From a virus: DNA of 41,867 nt. Position numbers and translations under genes: made by a program. Location of the stretch: positions 1-41,867 of the IMG/VR virus record IMGVR_UViG_3300013102_000046, one strand, 5' to 3'. The stretch's first letter is position 1, and the number at the start of each line of letters is the position of its first letter. Below are positions 1 to 8,677 of the stretch, piece by piece. The notes under the pieces were generated by a model. That model was not told where the DNA came from and did no database searches. It saw only the letters and a list, made by a program, of their open reading frames with translations.

Positions 1-31
1 CCGTCCTCTCCCCCCGGGCCTCGCCCCCGTC

Positions 32-58
32 GAATTGGCCCGAAAACGTTGAATTGGC
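32..58. repeat. Left-end direct repeats GAATTGGC
   Basis: The octamer GAATTGGC occurs at 32-39 and again at 51-58, starting 19 bases apart, just inside the left end and before the first gene. Short direct repeats beside a packaging end can be terminase small-subunit binding sites (cosB-like); that role is inferred from position only. The first 30 bases are a C-rich stretch with nothing else recognisable. Confidence 0.4.
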
Positions 59-101
59 GGGGAAAACGGACCCATATCTTACCCGAAAGGCCGGTTCAGC
101 C

Positions 102-791
102 ATGACAGCAAACCTCGGAAATTCAACGATCGTCATTTCAGCCAGAATCGGCGACGGTCAGCCATCTGATATCGGTGAAATCGAGCTGCCCGTAATCGCC
201 GAGGAGACCCGCACCATAGGAAACGTCTCGATCACGGCCCGGGTACGAGTCGATGAGGCCGAACTGAGGAACCGCTTGGCACAGTTCGCCGCCGCAGTAT
301 CCGACGAGATGACATCGCCAGCAGCTGCCGATGCAACCGGCCACCCCCAGCCGCGAATGATCGGAGCAGCCCTGGATATCGACTCGTCGCCGGAGTTCCA
401 AGCCAGACTCGCAGAAGCGAAAGACAGAATGGCCAAGATACAGCCCTCCGGCCTGTTGGATGGCCCCGAACACGTAATCATCGGAGCCCGGCAAGAGGGC
501 AAGACACGTTTGGCGTTGAAATGGCTCAACGACGTCCCCGAGGGCGTCAAGCGAGTACTGATCGTCAAGGACAGCAGCCAGGCAGAACACCTCAAGCTCG
601 ACTGCGGCTTCAGCAAGGCCGATCCCCGCATCATCGGATACCGAACGCTAGTCAACCAGGGCGCTCGCAAGGGCGTGGAATACGGCATTGACGAGTCAGT
701 CCAGATCCTGACAGCAATCCTCGGCCTGAAGGAAAATCCTCGCCTCATTACAGTCGGCCACGCAGAAGCCTGGCAAGCTGCCAAGGCGTAG
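102..791 (+). CDS. P-loop (Walker A) protein, first gene of the packaging end
   Basis: I do not recognise this 229-residue protein as a named family. It has a good Walker A motif, GARQEGKT, at residues 128-135 after a hydrophobic strand (HVII), followed by a possible second strand (RVLIVKD), so it may bind ATP or GTP. The N-terminal half is acidic, with no clear domain. The frame opens at a TTG at 54, but the ATG at 102 has GAAAGG upstream (85-90) and is preferred. It precedes an HTH gene and the terminase genes, so a role in packaging or DNA handling is possible. Function is not established. Confidence 0.7.
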   Translation: MTANLGNSTIVISARIGDGQPSDIGEIELPVIAEETRTIGNVSITARVRVDEAELRNRLAQFAAAVSDEMTSPAAADATGHPQPRMIGAALDIDSSPEFQARLAEAKDRMAKIQPSGLLDGPEHVIIGARQEGKTRLALKWLNDVPEGVKRVLIVKDSSQAEHLKLDCGFSKADPRIIGYRTLVNQGARKGVEYGIDESVQILTAILGLKENPRLITVGHAEAWQAAKA

Positions 792-792
792 C

Positions 793-1191
793 ATGCACGA
801 TCGTCACGCTCTCAGGGAGGCGCACGACCGTGGCGAATCCATCAGAGGCATTAGCCGCTCCCGCGACGCATCAAGGAACGCCGTGCGACGTGCGCTGCGC
901 CCTGGCGCCAGAGACAGCTACTACCGGCCCTCCGCGATAGAAGACGCCGAACCGGCCGTCAGGGACGTGCTCGCTGACTATCCGCAGATGAGCGTCGCAG
1001 ACGTAGCCCTGTTGATCGACTGGAGGAAATCCCGTCGGCAGCTTTCCGACCTAGTGGCTCGTTTGAGGCCCAGATCGGTGTCTGAGTGGCCAGCTGTTCA
1101 GGCACGGGCCTTGGATTCAATCGCCGTCGGCCGCCTTGCCGCTAAGCCGCTCAGCTGCGGCTCGATGAAACTAGGGGAGTTGAAGCTATGA
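793..1191 (+). CDS. Helix-turn-helix DNA-binding protein
   Basis: This 132-residue basic protein starts one base after the upstream stop. The N-terminal part (about residues 5-45, including RGESIRGISR and SRNAVRRAL) looks like the HTH of IS21-type transposase N-termini and similar phage proteins, and a second helical region (about 55-95) may be another HTH. A DNA-binding role is therefore likely. Its place directly before the P27-type small terminase suggests end recognition or late-gene regulation. The 3' end overlaps the next start by four bases (ATGA), so translation is coupled. No strong ribosome site is visible at its own start. Confidence 0.75.
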   Translation: MHDRHALREAHDRGESIRGISRSRDASRNAVRRALRPGARDSYYRPSAIEDAEPAVRDVLADYPQMSVADVALLIDWRKSRRQLSDLVARLRPRSVSEWPAVQARALDSIAVGRLAAKPLSCGSMKLGELKL

Positions 1192-1856
1192 CTGGTAAAG
1201 AGCAAGAAGGCTCTTCCGATCTGATCGAAGCCCCGGATCACCTTCCCGAGCCTGTGGCCGACGTCTGGCGAGAAATCGTCGCCAGCAATGACTTGGCCGG
1301 CAAAGTGGATCGCGCCGCGCTGGAAACCTTCTGCACCCTCATGGCACGCCTCCGCGAAGCCAGGGACAGGATTGAAGAAGAGGGCATGGTGGTCACAGAT
1401 CCCCGCGGCCGAGTCATTCCTCACCCGGCGCTCGCCGTTGAACGGGCCACGGCGGAGCAGATCCGGGCATGGGGCGACAGGTTCGCGCCGCTGGTGAAGC
1501 CGGTCAGGAAGCGCGGTTACATAGCTGACGCGACCGCTCAGACCATCGCGGAAGCCAAACACTTGGAGGGGCCTCGGTTCGCCGGTCCCGTGGCTGCTTT
1601 GAAGACACTCGCTTGGATGGTCGACGAAGCCCAGCGAGACAGCATGGAAGCCCTCCAAAAGGCCATGACAACCACTGTGCCGCAGTACCTCAAGGCTTGC
1701 GCCGAGCTGCAAGTAACTCCCGCCTCCGTGCCGTCGGGCGTCGGGGTGGCGGCTCCAGCACCTACGGAGGGCGAAGAGCCGGCCGAAGGTGAAAAGTCGG
1801 GGGTAGCAAGTGTCTCAGACCTCCAAGCTCGCGCCAGGGCACGCCGATCCGGTTAG
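1188..1856 (+). CDS. terS: Terminase small subunit (P27-like)
   Basis: This 222-residue protein resembles the P27 family of small terminases, which bind the packaging site and load DNA onto the large subunit. Typical features are an N-terminal helical region (LPEPVADVWREI), the segment DPRGRVIPHPAL at about residues 72-83, and the following helix with the ERATAEQIRAWGDRF pattern. The C-terminus is acidic, then Arg/Ala-rich. GGGGAG lies before the ATG, which overlaps the upstream stop. The end overlaps the large terminase start by 47 bases in another frame, an order usual in actinophages. Confidence 0.85.
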   Translation: MTGKEQEGSSDLIEAPDHLPEPVADVWREIVASNDLAGKVDRAALETFCTLMARLREARDRIEEEGMVVTDPRGRVIPHPALAVERATAEQIRAWGDRFAPLVKPVRKRGYIADATAQTIAEAKHLEGPRFAGPVAALKTLAWMVDEAQRDSMEALQKAMTTTVPQYLKACAELQVTPASVPSGVGVAAPAPTEGEEPAEGEKSGVASVSDLQARARARRSG

Positions 1857-3636
1857 TGGCCCGAACGCGGTAGACCCGGGCGACTACTACCGCCAGATCT
1901 GCCATGTTCCGGAGCCGGATCAGTCCGGAGCCAAGCGGAAGAAGATCTACGGATACGCCGAGCCGCGGATCTGCACTCCACCCCTACGTGCTCTGACTCC
2001 GGACACGACGCTTGGCTATGACGTCATTGACTTCGCTCGCGACGTGCTGGGTGTCGATCTGTATCCGTGGCAGAAGGTCCTGCTCTGCCGCATGCTGGAG
2101 CTGCTCCCTGACGGCTCACTGAGGTTCCGTACCGCTGTTGTGCTGATCGCCCGGCAGAACGGCAAGAGCACGCTCTCACAGGTGCTGGCGCTCTGGTTCA
2201 TGATCGTTTGGGGCTGGCCGTTGGTCATGGGCACTGCCCAGGATCTAGAAACGGCCGAGGAAGTATGGCAGGGCGCCGTTGACCTCGTGGAAGAGGATGA
2301 GGAGCTCTCCAAGCTCCTCAAAAGGGTCGTCAAAGTCAACGGCAAAAAAGCTCTGGAGCTGAAGGCGCAGGACCCCAAGGGCAAGGCCACCGACAAAACC
2401 GGCAGCCGTTATAAGGTCAAGGCCGCTAACCGTCGCGCCGGCCGTGGCTTCACAGGCAACCTGATCATGCTTGACGAGTTGCGCGAGCACCAGAACTGGG
2501 AAGCTTGGGGCGCGATCACCAAGACGACCATGGCGCAGGCCGAGGCGTTGATTCTAGCGCTCTCCAACGCCGGCGACATGACGTCGATCGTCCTGAAGTA
2601 TCTGCGGAAGATGGCGCACGAGGCTGTCGGCGATCCTGATGGTATCTGCGAGGAGATCGGAGCTGCTGGACCCACCGCCCTCGACGTCGCCGATCTCGTT
2701 GAAGGTGACGGAGACGAGCTAGACGAAGACGAGCTGGCCGAATTCGAACAGGATGAGGACACGCTCGGCCTCTGGGAATGGTCGGCCCCTCCTGGTTGCG
2801 ACAAGCGCGACCGTCAAGGGTGGGCTCAGGCTAACCCGTCCCTGAACTGGAACGCTGGCTTCACGGAGCGCACCATCGCAGCGGCATGCCGGACCGACCC
2901 TGAGTGGGTTTTCCGAACAGAGGTCCTCTGCCAGTGGTCCGAGGGCACGCTACTGGGGCCGTTCCCGCCCGGCGCGTGGGACAAAGGTAAGAACCCACTC
3001 GAAACCCTGGACGACGGAACCCAGAGAGTTCCGGATGAGCACCGGATAATCCCGGGATCTCCAGTCTGGGCCGGAATTGACCAGTCGCACGACCGTTCCA
3101 TGACGTATATCGCTTTCGGCGGCTACCGGGCCGATGGAAAGTACCAGGTTGAAATCGTCGCCGGCCGTCACGGCTCGGATTGGGTCAAAGCATGGCTCAT
3201 GGACGACAAACGCCGGGGCAGGATCAAGGCGGTGGCCGGGCAGTCGAAGGGCGCACCAGTTTCGCCGCTGATGGAAACACTTGCGGCCGATGAAGAGTTC
3301 ACGATTCCGGTTACCGAGTGGTCAGGCAGTGACTTGACCAGCGGTTGGGCGAACGTCTTTGATGCCGTCCGTGACGGCACAGTCCGACATAACCCTCAGC
3401 CGGTCCTGGACACGGCCGCGGCTGTCGCGGTGTTGAAAATCTTCAGCGGTGGCGCTGCGATCCCTGATCACAGGGCCTCTCCGGCTGAGATTGCCCCACT
3501 GATGGCCTTCATCGCCGCGAAATGGCTCATGAGCCGGCGGGAAGTGGAACCACCGCCACCCCCGCCCCCACCCGCAGCCGTGAAGGCCGAGGAAACGTCC
3601 CAGGTAGACGACAACGTCGCCCATATGGGGTTCTGA
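1810..3636 (+). CDS. terL: Terminase large subunit (ATPase and nuclease)
   Basis: This 608-residue protein drives DNA into the prohead and cuts the genome at the ends. The ATPase domain shows the N-terminal Q-like motif PWQ at about residues 88-90, Walker A ARQNGKST at 114-121, and Walker B LIMLDE at 218-223 with the catalytic glutamate. The nuclease domain begins near WAGIDQSHD. A proline run lies near the C-terminus. The start is GTG at 1810, inside the end of the small subunit gene; no later start codon was seen before the conserved part. The length is normal for phage large terminases. Confidence 0.95.
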   Translation: MSQTSKLAPGHADPVSGPNAVDPGDYYRQICHVPEPDQSGAKRKKIYGYAEPRICTPPLRALTPDTTLGYDVIDFARDVLGVDLYPWQKVLLCRMLELLPDGSLRFRTAVVLIARQNGKSTLSQVLALWFMIVWGWPLVMGTAQDLETAEEVWQGAVDLVEEDEELSKLLKRVVKVNGKKALELKAQDPKGKATDKTGSRYKVKAANRRAGRGFTGNLIMLDELREHQNWEAWGAITKTTMAQAEALILALSNAGDMTSIVLKYLRKMAHEAVGDPDGICEEIGAAGPTALDVADLVEGDGDELDEDELAEFEQDEDTLGLWEWSAPPGCDKRDRQGWAQANPSLNWNAGFTERTIAAACRTDPEWVFRTEVLCQWSEGTLLGPFPPGAWDKGKNPLETLDDGTQRVPDEHRIIPGSPVWAGIDQSHDRSMTYIAFGGYRADGKYQVEIVAGRHGSDWVKAWLMDDKRRGRIKAVAGQSKGAPVSPLMETLAADEEFTIPVTEWSGSDLTSGWANVFDAVRDGTVRHNPQPVLDTAAAVAVLKIFSGGAAIPDHRASPAEIAPLMAFIAAKWLMSRREVEPPPPPPPPAAVKAEETSQVDDNVAHMGF

Positions 3637-3652
3637 TGAAAGGAGCAAGCCA

Positions 3653-4972
3653 ATGGTGAAGTGGTGGAAGTCGGCAAGCTCACGGAAGAACCAAGCCAGC
3701 ACGGCGACCGTGGCCCCGATAACGGAAGTTGGGTACGCGACCAGCGCGACGGAATGGTGGTCCGACCTCGATGAGGAGGAAACCCCCGAACTTCGGTGGC
3801 CTCACAACATCGAGGTCTACGACCGGATGCGCAGGCAGGACGCTCAGATCACATCTGTCCTCCGGGCCATGACGCTGCCGATCCGCCGGACTAAGTGGCG
3901 GATCGATCCCAACGGCGCTAGCCCCGAGGTGGCCCAACGGGTCGCCGATGATCTGGGGCTTCCACTTGTTGGTGCAGAGAACAGCCCAGTGCTGCGGACG
4001 CGGGACAGGTTCTCATGGTCCGAGCACCTGCGGTTGTCCCTGCTCATGCTCCCATTTGGTCATTCGGTGTTCGAACAGCAGTACCGCATCGATGAAGCTG
4101 GCATGGCCAGACTCCGCAAACTTGCATGGCGGCCGCCTAAGACGATCTCCCGCGTTGATGTCGCTCCGGACGGCGGCTTGGTGGCAATCCATCAACACAA
4201 CGCCAAGGAGCCGATGAAAGTGAACCGGCTGGTCGTGTACGTCAACGACCGCGAGGGCGGCAACTGGCTCGGTCAGTCGATCTTGAGGCCGGCCTACAAG
4301 AACTGGCTGCTGAAGGATCGAGCACTCCGGGTGCAGGCTCAGACGCTGGACCGCAACGGTATGGGTGTTCCGGTCTACAAGGGATCGAAGATCCACGACT
4401 CAGTGACCGGTGAGGACCGCATCTCCAGAGAGAACAAGGAACTCGATGCCGGCCTGAAGCTTGCCAGAGGTATCCGCTCCGGAGATAACTCCGGCGGGTC
4501 TATCCCGCATGAAGCCGAGCTGGAACTCAAAGGCGTCACGGGAACCCTCCCGGACGCTGACAAGCCGATCCGCTACTACGACGAGCAGATCGCCCGGGCA
4601 GTTCTGGCTCACTTCCTGAACCTTGGCACCGAGACCGGGTCATGGGCCCTTGGATCGACGTTCGCCGACTTCTTCACGCTGTCGTTGCAAACGCTCGCCA
4701 TGCAGATCGCAGACACCGCAACCCAGCACATCATCGAAGACATCGTGGACGTCAACTGGGGCGTCAACGAACCGGCCCCCCGGCTGGTCTTTGAGGAAAT
4801 CGGCTCGCGGCACGCACCGACTGCCGAAGCCATCAAGATGCTGATCGACTGCGGCGCCATCAAAGCAGACCAGAAACTGGACGACTTCTTGCGCACTGTC
4901 TACGGCCTGCCCGGCTTCGACAAAGCGACCGCGAGGGAACCCGTCCCCCGAACCGCAACGGAGAACAAATGA
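3653..4972 (+). CDS. Portal protein (Mu gp29 / DUF935-like)
   Basis: This 439-residue protein forms the dodecameric ring through which DNA enters and leaves the head. The N-terminal region (IEVYDRMRRQDAQITSVLRAM, then LPIRRTKWRIDP) is characteristic of gp29/DUF935-type portals, as is the later GNWLGQSILRPAYKNW segment. AAAGGAG sits before the ATG. It follows terL by 16 bases and overlaps the protease gene by four bases (ATGA), the usual order in HK97-like head modules. No truncation is evident. Confidence 0.93.
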   Translation: MVKWWKSASSRKNQASTATVAPITEVGYATSATEWWSDLDEEETPELRWPHNIEVYDRMRRQDAQITSVLRAMTLPIRRTKWRIDPNGASPEVAQRVADDLGLPLVGAENSPVLRTRDRFSWSEHLRLSLLMLPFGHSVFEQQYRIDEAGMARLRKLAWRPPKTISRVDVAPDGGLVAIHQHNAKEPMKVNRLVVYVNDREGGNWLGQSILRPAYKNWLLKDRALRVQAQTLDRNGMGVPVYKGSKIHDSVTGEDRISRENKELDAGLKLARGIRSGDNSGGSIPHEAELELKGVTGTLPDADKPIRYYDEQIARAVLAHFLNLGTETGSWALGSTFADFFTLSLQTLAMQIADTATQHIIEDIVDVNWGVNEPAPRLVFEEIGSRHAPTAEAIKMLIDCGAIKADQKLDDFLRTVYGLPGFDKATAREPVPRTATENK

Positions 4973-6246
4973 CAACTCGAATGCTCAAGCCCTCCGCAGC
5001 GCAGGGGCCCTGGTTCCGGATGGAAGCATCGGCCGCCAGCGACGCGGCCGACGTCTACATCTACGAGATGATCGACAGCTGGTGGGGCGTGGACGCCGCA
5101 CAGTTCGTACGCGAGCTGGCCGACCTCGACGTCAGCACGATCAACCTGTGGGTAAACTCCCCGGGCGGATCGGTCTACGACGGCGTGGCCATCATGAACG
5201 CACTCCGCCGGCACAAGGCCACCGTCGTGGCCACCGTTGACGGGCTGGCCGCGTCAGCCGCCTCGTTCATCATCCAAGCAGCCGACGAAGTGATCATGGG
5301 CCAGGGCACAGAGCTGATGATCCACGATGCATGGTCGTTCGCCTGGGGCAACGCCGAGGCGCTCCAGAAAGTCGCAGGCGACCTTGACCGGCTCTCGGCA
5401 ACCATCGCAGGGATCTACGCCGAACGGGCCGGCGGAACCCTTGACTACTGGCGTGAAGCTATGAGGGCAGAGACCTGGTACACCGCGGACGAAGCCGTGG
5501 CAGCTGGCCTCGCCGACCGAGTCGCCAAGATCGCCCCGAAGCCCGAAACCGAGGACGCAAGCAACCGCTTCGACCTCTCCATCTTTGCCCACGCCGGACG
5601 CCAAAACGCGCCGGCCCCGGCAGTCAACAGCCACCACGAACGCAAACCCAAGCCCCTCAGCCTGGTCAACGGTTCTGCGCTCGCCGTGGCAGCTCACATG
5701 GTCGAGAAGGCCATCCCAACACCTCCGGCCGAGCCGAAGGACACCACCAACCCCAAAGAGAAAGGAACCGACACCATGTCGGCAAAACTGAACCAGGGGC
5801 TCCGTGAACGGCTCGGCATCCGAGCTGACGCGGAACTCGACGAAGACGGCCTGTTGGAAGCCTTGGACGAGGCCCTCGAAGAGCAGGAAACGGAAGCGGC
5901 CCCTGCCGCCGCAGCAGCGACTCACGCGCCCGGCACTGTAGTGCTCGATGCAGCGCAGTATCAGGAACTCCGCAACGACGCTGCCAACGGCCGCCTGGCT
6001 CGTGAGCAGCAACTCACCGACCAGCGCACGGCACTCGTGAATGCGGCCGTGCAGGACGGGCGTATCCCGCCGGCACGACGCGAGCACTGGCTCAACTCCC
6101 TCGCCGCTGACCCGGGCGTCGCTGAGACCCTGGCAAGCCTTGAGAAGGGCCTTATCCCCGTGGACAGCGTGGGCTACACGGGCGGCGTGGAGGAATCCAC
6201 GGACGAAGCCGTTGCCTACGATCACATCTTCCCGAAGGGAGCCTAA
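4969..6246 (+). CDS. ClpP-like capsid maturation protease fused to scaffold
   Basis: This 425-residue protein has two parts. Residues 1-190 are a ClpP-like serine protease: NSPGGSVYDG forms the oxyanion region, Ser96 in GLAASAAS is the expected nucleophile, and His119 in MIHDAW the general base. Residues about 270-425 are an acidic, Ala/Glu-rich helical scaffold ending in a capsid-core type region. The protease normally cleaves scaffold and capsid N-termini during prohead maturation. A strong internal start at 5776 could yield the scaffold alone. It is coupled to the portal gene by ATGA. Confidence 0.92.
   Translation: MTTRMLKPSAAQGPWFRMEASAASDAADVYIYEMIDSWWGVDAAQFVRELADLDVSTINLWVNSPGGSVYDGVAIMNALRRHKATVVATVDGLAASAASFIIQAADEVIMGQGTELMIHDAWSFAWGNAEALQKVAGDLDRLSATIAGIYAERAGGTLDYWREAMRAETWYTADEAVAAGLADRVAKIAPKPETEDASNRFDLSIFAHAGRQNAPAPAVNSHHERKPKPLSLVNGSALAVAAHMVEKAIPTPPAEPKDTTNPKEKGTDTMSAKLNQGLRERLGIRADAELDEDGLLEALDEALEEQETEAAPAAAAATHAPGTVVLDAAQYQELRNDAANGRLAREQQLTDQRTALVNAAVQDGRIPPARREHWLNSLAADPGVAETLASLEKGLIPVDSVGYTGGVEESTDEAVAYDHIFPKGA
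5776..6246 (+). CDS. Nested in-frame scaffold protein (internal start)
   Basis: An ATG at 5776, codon 270 of the protease gene and in the same frame, is preceded by AAAGGA (5761-5766) with nine bases of spacing. Starting there gives a 156-residue acidic helical protein corresponding exactly to the scaffold domain. This matches the lambda C/Nu3 arrangement, where the scaffold is made in excess from an internal start. Ribosome site and domain boundary are visible in the sequence; actual use of this start is inferred. Confidence 0.6.
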   Translation: MSAKLNQGLRERLGIRADAELDEDGLLEALDEALEEQETEAAPAAAAATHAPGTVVLDAAQYQELRNDAANGRLAREQQLTDQRTALVNAAVQDGRIPPARREHWLNSLAADPGVAETLASLEKGLIPVDSVGYTGGVEESTDEAVAYDHIFPKGA

Positions 6247-6248
6247 TC

Positions 6249-6608
6249 ATGGGCCAGTACCTGCCCTTGTTCCGCCCGGGCCAGACGGTGACATTTGGTG
6301 TCACCACGGCCGTCACTGGTGGACATCCTGTTGAGGTCGGCTCCGCTGACCGCTCTGTTGCTCCCGCTGGAGCAGCATCCACGAAAGTGGTGGGCGTTGC
6401 CGGTCACGATGCCGCTGTCGGCGACAAGGTGACCGTCGAGGTCAACAAGACAGTTCACTCACTCACTGCTTCTGGAGCGGTCACACGCGGTCAGCGGCTG
6501 GAAGCTGCCGGCGCTGGCAAGGTTCGCACCTTGGCCGCCGGAACGGCGTACTACATCGCGCTCACCTCTGCTGCTGACGGCGCTGCCGTCGAGGCTCTTG
6601 AACTCTAA
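6249..6608 (+). CDS. Capsid decoration protein-like
   Basis: This 119-residue protein is rich in Val, Ala and Gly, with a predicted beta pattern (TVTFGVTTAVTGGHPVEVG, KVVGVAGHDAAVGDKVTVEV). The VVGVAG-DAAVGDKV style is typical of phage head-decoration proteins (DUF2190-like), and the position between the protease/scaffold and the major capsid genes is the expected one. Such proteins stabilise the expanded shell. It starts two bases after the protease stop, with AAGGGAG upstream. Family assignment is by pattern and position. Confidence 0.75.
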   Translation: MGQYLPLFRPGQTVTFGVTTAVTGGHPVEVGSADRSVAPAGAASTKVVGVAGHDAAVGDKVTVEVNKTVHSLTASGAVTRGQRLEAAGAGKVRTLAAGTAYYIALTSAADGAAVEALEL

Positions 6609-6625
6609 GAAAGGACGGTAGTCAG

Positions 6626-7534
6626 ATGAGGACTTACCCCCTCACTCCGAGCCAGCTCTCGGAAGCGACAGCAGCCCAGCTGATCGCATTCACACAGTCC
6701 CCTACCCAGCTGGCCCGTCGCCTCGGCGAGATCCTGACGGCCCAGCAGTTCGTGGGCCTGTTCCTGCTTCAGGGCCGGTACAAAGTCCAGGGTGGCGCCA
6801 TCGCGGTCCCGTCCAACGAGAAGATCCGCACCGAGCGCGGCGCTGAGAAGGTCGCTCCCGGTGCCGAGTACAAGCTGACGCCGCTGAGCGCCGAACAGTA
6901 CGAGATCTACACGACCCAGAAGGACGGCATCGCAACTGAAGTCGTCGATGAGGAAGTAGGCCGCAGCCTGCGCCAGCCCATCGATGACGCGATGCTCTTC
7001 CTCCAGACCGAACTGGTGTTCAGCGCCAACGAGCTGGCATTGGGCGTCATTCAGTCCTCGGTCACGCAGACGCTGGCGGCCGGCGCTACCTGGTCCAACG
7101 GAAAACAGATCCTCAAGGACGCGTTGCGTGTACAGGCAGCTGCCCGACGCCTCAAGCTCGGCTACGCCCTCGACACGGTTGTGTTGAACGGCGAGCAGTA
7201 CGCGGAGGTCATACCCGAGCTGCTCGACGTCCTTCCGGACAACGACAACACCGCATTGACCGGGGACTTCCCGACCATCGCCGGACTGACGTGGATCGCC
7301 AGCGACGACGACGAGTTCTCGGATCCGCTGTTCGTGGACCGTCGGCGTCTGGGCGGCATCGGCCGTGAAGACATCCCCTCGCCGGAGTACAAGCCGGTCG
7401 GTGGCGATACGGGTGTCGAGATCGCGTCCTTCCGTGAGAAGTCGGATAAGACGCGCATCCAGGCCCGCAACCCGCACGTCCCGGTCGTAGCGAACCCGCT
7501 CTCCGGCTTCCACCTCACCGGAACGGGGGCGTAA
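6626..7534 (+). CDS. Major capsid protein (HK97 fold)
   Basis: This 302-residue protein lies at the major capsid position and has features expected of an HK97-fold subunit: a helical N-terminus, then KIRTERGAEKVAPGAEY, a long helix (RQPIDDAMLFLQTELVFSAN), and a C-terminal domain containing LDTVVLNGEQYAEV and GLTWIASDDD. There is no obvious long N-terminal delta domain, consistent with a separate scaffold. AAAGGA precedes the ATG. A long leftward open frame on the other strand is a shadow. Confidence 0.9.
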   Translation: MRTYPLTPSQLSEATAAQLIAFTQSPTQLARRLGEILTAQQFVGLFLLQGRYKVQGGAIAVPSNEKIRTERGAEKVAPGAEYKLTPLSAEQYEIYTTQKDGIATEVVDEEVGRSLRQPIDDAMLFLQTELVFSANELALGVIQSSVTQTLAAGATWSNGKQILKDALRVQAAARRLKLGYALDTVVLNGEQYAEVIPELLDVLPDNDNTALTGDFPTIAGLTWIASDDDEFSDPLFVDRRRLGGIGREDIPSPEYKPVGGDTGVEIASFREKSDKTRIQARNPHVPVVANPLSGFHLTGTGA

Positions 7535-7536
7535 CC

Positions 7537-7896
7537 ATGGCGACCACCAAAGCGACGTACAAGGTAACGGCTCCGGTCGTGAAGGTTGCCGTCGGCCCGG
7601 CTGACGGCAACCGCATCGCACGCTTCATTGACCGCGGAGGCATCATCCCGGACGGTGTCGATCAGGGCCTCCTGGACCAGCTGGTGAAGCTGGGACGGAT
7701 CGAACAGGTCAAGGAAGAGGCCCCCAACGACACCGCAGAAGAAGATGCTGCGCGTGCAGCTGCTGCGCATGCAGCCGCGGATGCCAAGGCTGACGAAGAC
7801 GCAAAGGCGGCGGCGAAGGCAAAGGCCGACGCGGATGCGAAGGCGGCGGCTGAAGCCAAAGCAGCTTCCTCGGCCAAGACAACGGCAACCAAGTAA
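7537..7896 (+). CDS. Small head protein with Ala/Lys-rich coiled tail
   Basis: I do not recognise this 119-residue protein. Residues 1-60 may form a small domain (VGPADGNRIARFIDRGGIIP). Residues about 65-119 are a low-complexity Ala/Lys/Asp repeat with the period AKA-D-AKAAA, likely a helix or coiled coil. It starts two bases after the capsid stop and precedes the head-tail adaptor. Proteins here in related phages are often of unknown function; a role in capsid assembly or head-tail joining is only positional inference. Confidence 0.7.
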   Translation: MATTKATYKVTAPVVKVAVGPADGNRIARFIDRGGIIPDGVDQGLLDQLVKLGRIEQVKEEAPNDTAEEDAARAAAAHAAADAKADEDAKAAAKAKADADAKAAAEAKAASSAKTTATK

Positions 7897-7910
7897 GCGG
7901 GGTGGGCGTC

Positions 7911-8345
7911 ATGGCTGATGATCTTGCAGCGATACCGACGATCGAACAGGCGTGGCGCCCGCTCACTACCGCCGAACAGTCCAGAGCGACGTATTACCTG
8001 GGCATGGCTTCCAGAGCCATAAGGCGGCGCTGGCCAGATGTGGACCAACGCATCGCCAACGACGCTGATCGCCTGTCGGCTGAGGACGTGTCCGACGTCG
8101 TGGTGCAGATGGTGCTGAGCGCCGTGGACGGATCTCCCGTCCGTGGGGCAAAGTCCTTCAGCAAAACGGGCGGCCCGATGTCCTTCTCGGCAACGTTCGC
8201 CACCGCCAGTACCAACCCCTCAACCATTGAGGACTGGATGGTCGAGATCTTCGAAGGTCGGGCGGCTGTCGAACCACGGTTCTGGGCACCTCAGTCTGGC
8301 CGGTACGAGAGCATCTTTGAGTGGCCCGAGGAGGCAAGTCGATGA
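7911..8345 (+). CDS. Head-to-tail adaptor
   Basis: This 144-residue protein fits the gp6/gp15/gp19-like adaptors that sit under the portal: a helical N-terminus (WRPLTTAEQSRATYYLGMASRAIRRR pattern), a middle helical part, and a C-terminal extension ending in FWAPQSGRYESIFEW. The frame opens at GTG 7902, but ATG 7911 is better placed after GGGGTGGG (7899-7906). The end overlaps the next gene by four bases (ATGA). Function is assigned from fold pattern and gene order. Confidence 0.75.
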   Translation: MADDLAAIPTIEQAWRPLTTAEQSRATYYLGMASRAIRRRWPDVDQRIANDADRLSAEDVSDVVVQMVLSAVDGSPVRGAKSFSKTGGPMSFSATFATASTNPSTIEDWMVEIFEGRAAVEPRFWAPQSGRYESIFEWPEEASR

Positions 8346-8677
8346 GCTTCATCAGCACGTTCCCTCCGGAGTACCTGACTGATGTTGTCGTGCTGCGCGG
8401 CGGAGGCCGCGACAAGAAGGGCAACCCGATCACGCCCCAGGAGATTGCGCTCGCGGCATGCATTGTCGCCCCTGGATCGTCGTTCGAGGGTGATAACCGC
8501 TCAGCGGCCGCCACGAGCCGGGCAGCCCTGTATCGGGATATCGACCCCGCGTTCTCCTTCCAGCCCAAGGACCGGGTACGGATTCCCCAAGGCACTCGGA
8601 TGGCCGGCGAGTGGGCCCTGGACGGCCTGCCGGAAGAGTGGCCGATGGGCGTGGAAGTCGCTCTGGTGAGGCCCTGA
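8342..8677 (+). CDS. Head-to-tail stopper
   Basis: This 111-residue protein follows the adaptor. Its composition suggests a small beta barrel, with strands such as LTDVVVLRG and DRVRIP and a closing MGVEVALVRP, as in stopper proteins that close the connector after packaging. The ATG at 8342 overlaps the previous stop (ATGA) and has GAGGAGG upstream (8328-8334). An in-frame codon at 8321 was not chosen because it would extend into the previous gene. Assignment rests on position and size. Confidence 0.7.
   Translation: MSFISTFPPEYLTDVVVLRGGGRDKKGNPITPQEIALAACIVAPGSSFEGDNRSAAATSRAALYRDIDPAFSFQPKDRVRIPQGTRMAGEWALDGLPEEWPMGVEVALVRP

Noticed and set aside
6605-7621. Long leftward open frame (338 codons) opposite the major capsid gene
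   Set aside because: It is fully antisense to a convincing capsid gene, has no recognisable motif and is explained by high GC content.
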